From Stramenopiles sp. TOSAG23-2 (Eukaryota; Sar), in NCBI GenBank assembly GCA_900128395.1, contig LT649809.1, forward strand, positions 1 to 13,286: a DNA stretch of 13,286 nt, written 5' to 3'. The translations under genes and the position numbers were made by a program. Positions 1 to 9,400 of this stretch are shown piece after piece. A model generated the notes under the pieces. That model searched no databases, was not told the origin of the DNA, and saw only the letters and a list, made by a program, of their open reading frames with translations. Numbering within the stretch: position 1 is the stretch's first letter; each line of letters starts with the position of its first letter.

Positions 1-1
1 A

Positions 2-1152
2 TGTACAAACAATAATAATGTTATTGACGTCGGGAAGTATTTATTATTACATGGTAGTAAAGAAAAAGATTTTAATCAAGGCAAAGCAGATTGGCCTAAT
101 GCAAGATTACTAATTAGAAAATATAAAAAAGAATTTCCACGCGGTACGCCAATAGTATGTGCGTGTGAAAAAGGACGTTTTGAGGATGTGAAATTATTGA
201 TTACAGGCTATAATGATCTGAATGATGGATGTTGGGCGCGTGGACCGAAGGACTCCAAGAAAATAATCACGGATCTAAAATCATGGCGTTTAGGCTTAAA
301 GGTTGGTGATCGTTGCGATGCAATGGATAGTGTTGCAGGTGCAAATAGCAATTATACACCACAGTGGTTTGAAGGTATTGTACAAGAAATTAATGAAGAG
401 AAAAATACATTGCTCATACATTTTCATGCCTGGAAACCCAGATTTGATGAATGGATTACAAGAGATTCAGAGCGTTTACAGCCACGGTTTACAAAAAAGA
501 GAGATTGGCGATCTCAATTAAAAGTAAACGAAAGAGTTGAGCTAAATGTCTACAATAAACATAAGAAGCAAGATGAATGGATTGCGGGATTAGTCCTTAA
601 AATTGATCGCACTGTTGAAGGGTCGGAAAAAATATTTGTAAAAGAGTTGAATAAAGGCCGCAGTACTTACAGCAATTATTATTCTAGCTCCATTCGTACC
701 TATGGTAATAGCACCACTCGGTGGATTGGTGTATGGGATGAAAAATTAACTGAACAGCACACTCATATTAAAGATAGTAATGGTAATATGACATTGAAAG
801 AATACGTGAATCAAGTCGGTAAAACTAGTGAAAGTTATAATAATACACCTTTAATGGCAGCTGCATGGAAAGAACATTTCCAAATAGTTAAATATTTGAT
901 TGAACAAGGTGAAGCTGATCCTAATATTGCAAATAGTCATGGATGGAATGCATTACATTGGGCAGCACTGATAACATAAAGGATACGAAGGTGATTGAGT
1001 TCTTATTAACTAATATGTCTCTTACTAGCATTAATAAGAAGGCGGCGTGGGGCACTCCCCTGGACTGGGCATATGAATATAATAAAAGTCCAATTCAACA
1101 AAAGATCATTGATCTTATACGTTCAAAAGGTGGAAAACGTAATAATGAGTGA
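2..1152 (+). CDS. Ankyrin-repeat protein with two Tudor/MBT-like barrels, 5' partial, apparent frameshift
   Basis: The frame is already open at base 2, so the true start lies before the window; the GTG near 188 is internal. An ankyrin-like stretch (TPIVCACEKGRFEDVKLL, about 149-202) is followed by a barrel at about 293-490 with the aromatic pattern of Tudor-knot/MBT modules (WFEGIVQEI, then FDEWITRDSERLQP). A second barrel-like segment begins at about 518 (LKVNERVELNV, WIAGLVLKID). Ankyrin repeats resume at about 835 (NTPLMAAAWKEHFQIVKYLI, then GWNALHWAA). At about 965-979 this frame hits a TAA, but the ankyrin pattern continues one frame back (DTKVIEFLLTN, GTPLDWAYEYN) to a TGA at 1150-1152. 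One missing base would explain this; a sequence error, a recent mutation or programmed -1 shifting are all possible. The domains suggest a protein-interaction adaptor, possibly binding methylated peptides, but no target can be named. Confidence 0.75.
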
Positions 1153-1362
1153 ATTATAAAAAAATCATAATATAAAAAAATAATACAAATATATGTTAAT
1201 ATACAACAAACTCATTATGTACAAAACCTCACACACTCTTATACATGCATCATCAATACACGAGACCTTTTTGACGTTTAACTATTATAAATGTAAAAGA
1301 ATTATATTTAATTTTAAAATTATATTTTTATAAATTATCACGGTTTGTTTTTTGAAAATTAA

Positions 1363-2190
1363 GCAGATAGCATATTGTTTTTTTGGTTTCATCCAAACGA
1401 AGAAAAGAAATTCTGGCTGCCATTTCGCGTATATGCAATTGAATATATTACTTACATATAAATGTATTGGTCATGATATAAATTGTTAAAATCTATATTA
1501 TACAAATAAAGGTTCTATTTATTATTTCAAATATTTGAATTTAAATTATAATAAAACTTCAATATTTTTTCTTTGATAGTTGTCACTCACTATATATTAT
1601 TAAGTTTAAAAGAATAATGCATATTTTAAATATGAAACTTATTTCAAATATTTGAATTTAAATTATAATAAAACTTCAATATTTTTTCTTTGATTGTTGT
1701 CACTATTAAGTTTAAAAGAATAATGCATATTTTAAATATGAAAGTTGGTTAGTTCTACTAAGAGATAGCACGCCATCAACGATAACGCCAATAACTGGAT
1801 ATACATCACTTTGAACGAGGAAAGAGAATGAGATACACTTCTAACATTGCATTTTCACTAAAACATGTTATATAATTTGGTGATTTTGAATGAAAAGTAT
1901 CAAACAATTCCACTTAATAGTAATTATGAGAAACAAAATCTATATAAAATGAGTCCTGCCGATATGAGTCATTTGGAAATGGCTGCTTCGGCGATGATAG
2001 ACACCATTCGTACCAAATGATATCAGGATAGTGTGTACATGTGAAAAGTATCAAACAATTCCACTTAATAGTAATTATGAGAAACAAAATCTATATAAAT
2101 GAGTCCTGTCGGATATGAGTAATTTGAAAATGGCTGCTTCGGCGGTAATAGACACCATTCGTACCAAATGATATCAGGATTGTGTGTACA
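1363..2190 (+). pseudogene. Protein-like debris of a broken, partly duplicated gene
   Basis: Several short open stretches read like protein but do not join. At 1363-1461 a frame of 32 codons contains FHPNEEKKFWLPFRVYAIEY. At about 1769-2021 one frame reads NDNANNWIYITLNEERE, then a TGA, DTLLTLHFH, a TAA, and from the ATG at 1865 an open frame of 52 codons including EKYQTIPLNSNYEK and MSPADMSHLEMAASAMIDT. The last part is repeated from 2042, where a one-base loss breaks the frame and a nearby gain restores it. I do not recognise the family. Two in-frame stops in about 85 codons, in a genome that otherwise uses standard stops, argue for decay. Small exons of a live gene remain possible for single pieces. 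Confidence 0.4.
1522..1743. repeat. Tandem duplication, period 117
   Basis: Copy one is 1522-1638 and copy two 1639-1743. They differ by an internal 12-base deletion in the second copy (CACTCACTATATATTATTAAG against CACTATTAAG) and a few substitutions. Both begin with the palindrome TTCAAATATTTGAA after a few bases, and the AT content is extreme. The differences show the duplication is not a trivial repeat of identical reads. Confidence 0.9.
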
Positions 2191-2191
2191 T
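1891..2191. repeat. Tandem duplication, period 151
   Basis: Copies at 1891-2041 and 2042-2191 share long identical blocks (for example AAGTATCAAACAATTCCACT) but differ by several substitutions, a one-base loss and a one-base gain. The unit covers the 3' part of the broken frame that starts at 1865, so the duplication carried coding-like sequence and the second copy then drifted. Confidence 0.92.
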
Positions 2192-2469
2192 GCGGGTAAA
2201 CATGGAGATGCTTTATTAAAAATAAAAAATAACTTTTTTAAATTGAAAATTGAAAATCTTAAAATAATTTTAAAACAAAATGCAGGAATAATTGTAAATC
2301 TCTCTCCTCAAAACTCTATTTGTTATGAAAAGCCATCACTCACACAATTCACACACACACAAACTTTCATTTCTCTTTAGTCGGATGAATCCCACTTCTA
2401 AAATCATATTATATATATATATATACACGATCGTACAACACTTTTAGAGATTTATAACCATCACCCCCA
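2192..2469. other. AT-rich spacer with CA and TA runs
   Basis: This stretch holds a short (CA)n run near 2339-2360 and a (TA)n run at about 2408-2425. No gene is supported. The open frame of 70 codons at 2168-2380 is mostly Lys, Asn and Ile from AT-rich DNA, with no recognisable motif. Confidence 0.5.
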
Positions 2470-3927
2470 TCATCTTATTGTTCCCGCTGTCCGTCGTGTT
2501 CTTCTTCCATATTTCATATACAACACAATGATAATCGTAATGATAAATATGATAACAACTATAACAGCAAAGATTCTACTTAATTCTTGAAGTCCACTTG
2601 TACAAAGTAATAATGAACCTAATAATAAAAACAACAATATCAATCGTCGAAATGCAATTGGATCAATGTATTTACTTAAATATTTATTCGCAATCAATGC
2701 AGCGAATATGCCACATACCATCGTAGTGAAGTATATTGGTAATAATTCTTCTTTATATCTACCAGATGCCCATAAAATATATACAATACGTGGAATAATG
2801 TAAATCTACATGTTGACAAAGTGTATTATGTTAGTTTTTTAAAATGGACATATATGTAAAATACAAAGTTGTATGAAGTAGTTAGAATTCTCTTGAAATA
2901 CATACCGATGTCATATGGGATGCACATGCACGCCATATATTTTTATCAACATCACGATTATATGTTAACCATACCATAAATGGTGGACCTTTATATATGA
3001 TACGTAAATATATATATTGTAAATTGTTAGAAAGCAAGAAATGCATTGTATAAAGAGGATGTAAACATATGCAATAGAGATATACACATTTTGACAAGGA
3101 TGCAAGTATATGCAAATGCAATACATATTGTGAGAAAAAGATGTAAACCTACCAGCTGTACCAAATAAACCACCAAGGAAACCAGCAAATGATGATGTTA
3201 TTAATAAAATTAATATTGATTTCCAATCATTAATTTCAAATGTATCTACATTGTTATTAATGAGAACAGAAGATGTGATTTTTGTAACATCCACATTGTT
3301 ATTTGAATCATCCAGATTATCTTTAATTTCTATTTCAATGTTATTGTTTCTAGTATTGCCACCATCCTTGTCTATAGATAGTTTACCTTCTTTCATTTCA
3401 ATAACTCGTTCTTCATCTTCTTCTTCTTCTTCTTTATCTAGTACACCATCTTTTTTTGTTGTATTATTAGTATTTACAATGTTATTTACAATGTTATTTT
3501 TAATGTTCTGTCGTTTATTTTTTTCTTCTTCTTCTTCTTGTTTTTCATGTTGTCGTTGATCATACATCATTTTAAACCATTGTAATAAAAACAATATACC
3601 TAAACTACGTTTTAACCATGGTGATTTTACATATAATAAGACTTGTATCCCTATTAACATGAATGGTACAAATCCAATGATCATAATAAATACCATTTTC
3701 CAATAAACATATTTATGTAATAAATATGCTTGATATGGATTCACAGCAAGTCCAGCAATGGATAAATATAATAAACCATCGACAATATCGCCATTGCCAT
3801 AAAATAAACTGATGAAGTACCATGATATTTGAAATATAATCGCACTGCCAAAACCAGTCAACGCCCATGCGGTATACGATATGTAACCGATGATACCAGT
3901 AATAATTCCAGTGAGTATTAACGACAT
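2470..3927 (-). CDS. TauE/SafE-family membrane permease, three exons
   Basis: Exons read on the minus strand are 3927-3153, 2988-2906 and 2805-2470, joined in phase 1 and phase 0, giving 397 residues. The introns are 164 bases (GTAGGT...AAAG) and 100 bases (GTATGT...TGTAG). The protein has two hydrophobic halves. The N-terminal half contains ALTGFGSAIIF (about 22-32). The second half opens with GFLGGLFGTAGPPFMVW (about 249-265), the glycine-rich GPP motif typical of the family, and splicing of exons 1 and 2 restores it exactly (GTAG joined to PPFMVW). More membrane segments follow in exon 3. Family members move sulfur-containing or organic anions such as sulfite and sulfoacetate across membranes; the substrate here cannot be told. 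Residues about 122-233 form a hydrophilic insert rich in Glu, Lys and Asn between the halves. The TGA stop follows a basic tail. Confidence 0.88.
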
Positions 3928-4082
3928 TTTATAATTTAATTATATAGAATAACTGCCACAAAAATGTTTCAAAAAGTATACGATATGTAACCGATGATAC
4001 CAGTAATAATTCCAGTGAGTATTAACGACATTTTATAATTTAATTATATAGAATAACTGCCACAAAAATGTTTCAAAAAGTA
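3872..4082. repeat. Perfect tandem duplication (period 104) of the permease leader and start
   Basis: The block at 3872-3978 is repeated without a mismatch at 3976-4082. The unit holds the first 56 coding bases of the permease gene plus about 48 bases of leader. The gene-proximal copy (ATG at 3927) is the one continuous with the open frame. Confidence 0.95.
3969..4031 (-). other. Decoy upstream ORF created by the duplication
   Basis: The duplicated start codon at 4031 opens a 20-codon frame that repeats the first 19 permease residues and then ends in TGA (3971-3969) at the copy junction. If transcription starts upstream of 4031, this ATG would be met before the true one and could lower permease translation. 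If it starts between the copies, it has no effect. Which applies is not visible here. Confidence 0.6.
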
Positions 4083-5271
4083 ATTATTAAAAAATGAAAA
4101 ATGAAAAATGATGAAAAAAAAAACTTTTCAAAAATCAAACAAGCATAGATACACACCGTACAAATTTCAATGAAATCCAATTCAAATACCACAATTAATA
4201 ATCACACACACATATACGTCCTTTTTCAAACAACTCTCGCACTATATACACATTGCTTTCTATATATCCGATATATATATTCCACCCTGTCTGTCCTGTT
4301 GGGGGTGGTCGAATGGCCACTTGTACTTATATGTATACTAATTACTACTGATTACCTATATAATACGATGTAATGCTATGTGATGCTACTGGAAAGACCC
4401 ATTTTCCAATAGTGTATCGATATAATTTATTGATGTATTTTAGCCAATGCTGTGTGTGTGGTACGGCCAATTTTGAACTTAGGATGGAATAGCATTACTT
4501 GTGGTGTGTACATGCTAGCAAATTGTAGTGAGTGCTGTGTCATGCTATCTCGTATTTTCTGCCCCCTATAGGACTTCTTGGTAGTGTACCATGTACCAGG
4601 TACCAGGTAAGACTGTCAGATATGATATTGGTTAAGGGATATCTTGTCTTATATATAACTTATATACTTTTAAGTACTCTCTGTCGTATATGACACATAT
4701 ATATATCCATAATATATACATATATATCAGATATGATATTGGTTAAGGGATATCTTGTCTTATATATAACTTATATACTTTTAAGTACTCTCTGTCGTAT
4801 ATGACACATATATATATCCATAATATATACATATATATCTACTATATCTGTTGTCGTTGCTCCGTTTACTGGTTGTCGTTCTTCTGCAATATTGTGTGCC
4901 TGCTGTCTGTGATCTTTAAGGCTTCGTCTCCTTGCGTATGGTTAGCTTGTTCACAAGACAGAGTAAAAATCTATACTATAAAATCCAAAAATTCTCAAAA
5001 AATGTTTTGTCTAAAAAAATGAAAAATCAAAATATCCGGAAATATATATATATATATAATGTATGAATACATGTTGAGGGGATCATGTGATATATATATA
5101 TATATATAAATATCATTTGATCGTTAGTATAAGTCTGTTGTCACCACTCCATTTCATACGGTTTGATTATTGTTATACATTTGGTGTTTCACAATTTTTC
5201 TTTTTATTGTCTATTTTTTTTTGTGGTCGATACATATTATTGAATCATCCTCATCATTAATATTAATTAAA
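4083..5271. other. Repeat-rich intergenic region
   Basis: No gene is supported. The region holds poly-A runs near 4110-4125, AT-rich DNA, a small hairpin (GTGG/CCAC) near 4304-4320, a CAGGTAAGA donor-like string near 4605-4613 behind a 24-codon open stretch too short to call an exon, a perfect 111-base tandem duplication (listed separately), and two (TA)n tracts at about 5041-5059 and 5090-5108. Since the permease gene runs leftward and the discoidin-like gene rightward, it should hold both promoters. Confidence 0.6.
4617..4838. repeat. Perfect tandem duplication, period 111
   Basis: Positions 4617-4727 and 4728-4838 are identical. The unit starts CAGATATGATATTGGTTAAG and ends in a TATATAT tract. 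It is non-coding and contains no open frame of note. Confidence 0.95.
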
Positions 5272-6102
5272 ATGAAAGCACAAAATGTATGTATCTATGT
5301 CTTATTCATTTGTTTCATCATGTATTTATATAGTAATTATTTTTCATCTGTGTTTAAAATACATAAATATGTAACAAAAGATCAACAAATTGTTGACGGC
5401 ACGGTTAGGGGTTCGAAAAGTACAATGCATCATTCAATAAAACAAGCGCAGGAAAACATGTTAAAAGCAATGAAAATAACACAAACACAAATCATACAGG
5501 AAACATTAAATAAAAATCCATCGTCATCAACCACATTGTCAAAAAGAAAAGAAAAAAAAGAAAATAATCATCCTATCTTTGATATTTCAAAAGAATCTAT
5601 TGATGTAAAATCATCTGTCAAAGGTAATTTATCACCAGCAAATATTGTATTAAATGGTAAATCAAATAATTGGTTAAAAGATCGATGGCAAGCAGCTAAA
5701 AATATGCAAGGTGTACCTATACCTGGAAAACATTTTATACAATTTATTTTTAAAAACAATATTGATATGATTAAACAAATAACATTAGATTATGAAACTG
5801 CATATTCATCGAAATATGTTTTAACTGTATACAATGATCAAAATCCTACAAATAACATTGTTACATTGTATTCATATAAAGTAAAATCAATTGAAAATAA
5901 TATATGTCAACCATCACCAGCTGATAAAAGCAAAAACAAACATGTCATTTATATATTAAATTGTAATACTAACAAGGATATGTTTAAAGATGAAAATGAT
6001 AATGTAATAGAAAATATTAATACCTTTAAAATTGAAATGGAACATAGTACAAATTGGGGTGTTTCGTTGTGGAATGTTGATATCATCGGACGGTATTCGT
6101 AA
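5272..6102 (+). CDS. Membrane-anchored protein with discoidin-like (F5/8 type C) domain
   Basis: Intronless, 276 residues from the ATG at 5272. The frame is open further upstream to a TTG at 5170, but 5272 is the first ATG and sits in an A-rich context. Residues about 6-24 form one hydrophobic segment (VCIYVLFICFIMYLY), so the protein is a type II membrane protein or is secreted with an uncleaved anchor. A polar stalk rich in Lys, Ser and Asn follows. The C-terminal half reads as a galactose-binding-like beta sandwich: WLKDRWQAAKNM, the IPGKHFIQFIF strand, ITLDYETAYSSKYVLTVYN, and the closing strand WGVSLWNVDIIGRYS. These match the landmark strands of F5/8 C and carbohydrate-binding domains. 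Likely role: binding glycans or lipids at the cell surface or in the secretory lumen; the ligand is unknown. The gene is convergent with VPS53. Confidence 0.8.
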   Translation: MKAQNVCIYVLFICFIMYLYSNYFSSVFKIHKYVTKDQQIVDGTVRGSKSTMHHSIKQAQENMLKAMKITQTQIIQETLNKNPSSSTTLSKRKEKKENNHPIFDISKESIDVKSSVKGNLSPANIVLNGKSNNWLKDRWQAAKNMQGVPIPGKHFIQFIFKNNIDMIKQITLDYETAYSSKYVLTVYNDQNPTNNIVTLYSYKVKSIENNICQPSPADKSKNKHVIYILNCNTNKDMFKDENDNVIENINTFKIEMEHSTNWGVSLWNVDIIGRYS

Positions 6103-6466
6103 AAGGTTTTTGTGTTTGGTGGTTGTAAATTGTACGTATAGCTCATGATGATGGGGTGGAAGACACGAAAAGAGGTCTAAGGAGAGAGAGAGAGACGGGG
6201 AGAACAGGGAGGCGAAGAGTGAATGTAGATCGAGAAGATGTACTTTTAAAAATCATATATACTAATATGCATTAAAAATTACGACGTATTTTTTCCCAAA
6301 AAAAAGATATACGTTCGTAAAAAAATATAAATTAAATTTAAAATAACAAAATGCACCAATCACAAACCCTGTTTTTATCAGGAGCTATACGTACATTTTA
6401 CACCCAACACTACGCGTACACATTCACACATTACACATTCACACATTCTACGATCTTCCGCGCGAC
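6103..6466. other. Spacer between two convergent gene ends
   Basis: This holds the presumed 3' untranslated parts of the discoidin-like gene and of VPS53. A (GA)n microsatellite lies at about 6182-6195, followed by AT-rich DNA with A runs and repeated CACATT near 6420-6448. I see no gene or structured RNA. Confidence 0.5.
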
Positions 6467-9400
6467 TCACTTATTCATCGCAGTCAACGCAGCTTTCTTC
6501 GCTTTATCCACATGTGTTTCCATATTTTTTTTCGTATCGGTAACAAAACTCCAAAAATCTTTTTTCTTTTTTGATCCAGTCCTATTATTACGATTATTCT
6601 TAACATTTTTCATACTACCATTATTACCACCACCACCACTACCACCATCTTCCCCATTGACATTTGCATCTGGTTTATAATCGGGACTGTTTTTATATTG
6701 TTCTAAAAAATTATCTTGTTCATTCTTTTTAATACCTTTTAAATTCATTAAATCAATAAAATCACTTTCTGTTGCAGCGGGCCATATTACTGGAAGACTT
6801 TCAATTAATCGGAAACTTGGTGTTTGTACTAATTTTAAAATTGCTTCTGCTTTACCAATTTCACGTACAACAACTTTTGTATATGCATCCATACGTTTTG
6901 AATTAGAAATAATAACTGTATGATTATTATTTCCATCATCATCATCATCATCTGCATGCGTAAAACTGCGTAATTGTGTAAATATTTGTTTTAAACTTTG
7001 TGTATCTAATAATAATTGTTGTGCACCTTCTTCACATATTTTTTTACATTTGTAAATCGTTGTAGTATATCTGTTTGTGGGTGTATATATATATATATTT
7101 ATGTGATGTATTGAATATAAAATAACATTGTTAGAATAGTTTACTTGTATGTCAATATATAAATGTAGCAATATATTATACTTACTGTGGCAAAAAGGAA
7201 GAAATAAATGAATCACAAAAACTACGGAAATACGTTTCCGATAATAATTTCTTCAATAATGGAACAACATCTAAACATGTTTGATGAATTAAACCAATAT
7301 ATTGTGATTGATCACCAACGTCCGCCCATGTATCCCATGGCATTTTCGTCATAATATCTAAATGCTTCAATAAACGTTGTTCCAATCCACTTGCTAAAAC
7401 ACGTATGGAAATATTAATTACATCATAAAATGAATCTTCAATCGCATCCATATTAATATGATCTTTAAATGCTTCATCGATTTTTTCACGTACCATATCC
7501 GCTAGTTGTGGAGATGTTTCTGCACAATATTCAGATGTATTTACAATTAAACATGCCATTCGTAATACATCTTCACCATCATCTAATTTATAATTTGCAT
7601 GTGCAGCAACATTGTTATTATCTCCATTGTTATTATTACTACTGCTATCATTTAATGGTTTTGGTAATTTATTAATTAATAAATTACTATATCGTGTTAA
7701 AACATCTTGATATTCTTTTTGTAAATTATAAAATGTTTGTCCTGTACTATATCCAGTACAACGTTTTACACTTTGTTTAATATAACCAAATAAATTTACC
7801 GAACTACTAAGTACAGGAAGTCCACTTTGATCATCCGTACTACCATCTTCCGCCATCACTTCATCTAACATATTCTCCATATTTTGACGTTCTTTTTTCA
7901 CATATGCAATCATATATGCATCAAAACTACGACTGATATATCCACGAAATTTCACATCAATCGTTTTTAACCCTTTTTGTTCCATTTCTTTTTGTTCTTG
8001 TTCCATTTGTTCTACTTTTTCTTTCCGTGCATTGCGTTCGCCAAGACGTTTATATTTCAATTGTATACCAGCACTTGAATTTGGATCGACAACATTGCCA
8101 TCATCATCCATTAACATACTATCTGCTGAATTTTCATTTAATTGACCTTCACTTAATACTGCTTGCCTTGCTGCATTGACTTCAAATGTTGCAGCGGCTT
8201 CACGTTCAAATGCTAATGTTTTCGTTAATCCTTTTAATAATAATTCCACATCTGCACTTTCTGGTGGATCTATTTTTAAAAGTATATTAGTAATCATCGT
8301 TTTCGTACGTTTTGCAAAATCCAATGCCATACGATGTAAAATACACCAATCACGTGGGAATACATTGCCATATCTTTGTGTGTTTGTTTTATGATGTAAA
8401 AATAGATATGGAAAAGAAATGAAATGTTAGTCATTTATATGTTTGTGTTTGTAGGTAGGTGTATATATATGTGTGTGTGTGTGTGTCCATATGTCAACGT
8501 GTAATGTATATATATATACACATATATATATACCGATCAAAGTAGATATATAACTATACATACTTTTCTTCGTATTTACGAACGGTACGTCTCCACCATG
8601 CATATCGTACATCTATACATACTTTTCTTCGTATTTACGAACGGTACGTCTCCACCATGCATATCGTCGTTCAATTGTTTCTAATTTATCTTCTCCACCA
8701 TTTTCACGAAAGATTACATCATATACATTTAAATGTATATCACAAAATTGTTGTATAATCCTTTCTTTAATCTCTGGATCTAATGAATTGACAACAATGC
8801 ATGCATCGGATAATTGATCAATACTATTTAAACCAGGTAAGGGACTTGCAACACGTTTATTATCGTTGTTGTTGCTGCTGCTGTTATTATTATTACCATC
8901 CATTGAATCATCACCATTCTTATTATTAGTATCATCATTTTCTCCATTACGTTCATCACTTGCTAATGTACGTATATATTTAAAATCATTTAATATACGT
9001 TTTGTTAATTCATCTTTTGTATCTTTAACAGAATTACGTAATTCCGCAATTTTTGGTACTTGATCATAATCTTGAAAATAATTATACAATTCATTTACAG
9101 CTTGTAATAGATTACCAGCTTCACGATATTGCCGTCCTTCTGCCATAACTTCCAATTGATCTACAGCAGTAACAAGCATATGTAAACGTTTTAATGTTGT
9201 AATAGATGTTTGCAAATTTGTTTTTGCATTATCTAATAATTTAATATCATGACATATTTCATCTACCATATGTTCACTTTCTTGTGCTTTTGATTTAATA
9301 TCTTTTACTTTGGAATATAATTGTTTGATAGCATTTTTTGCTTCATCTACTTGTGCATGTGCATTTGTCGATCGATTTGCTTGACTATGTATAATATCTT

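Noticed and set aside
3251-3559. Ser-rich plus-strand frame
   Set aside because: It is the complement of the Glu/Asn-rich linker of the permease gene.
4280-4330. Possible tRNA-like hairpin (GTGGTCGAATGGCCAC)
   Set aside because: Only one short stem is visible, with no cloverleaf, T-loop or acceptor pairing.
4570-4615. Possible exon ending in CAG|GTAAGA
   Set aside because: The open stretch before the donor is about 24 codons with no recognisable motif and no partner exon.
5170-5271. Upstream extension of the discoidin-like gene from a TTG
   Set aside because: It needs a non-ATG start in a eukaryote. The added residues are a low-complexity hydrophobic run, and the first ATG gives a sensible anchor.
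6351-6680. Plus-strand frame over the VPS53 3' end
   Set aside because: It is a shadow of VPS53 exon 3, with composition from the complementary Gly/Asn codons.
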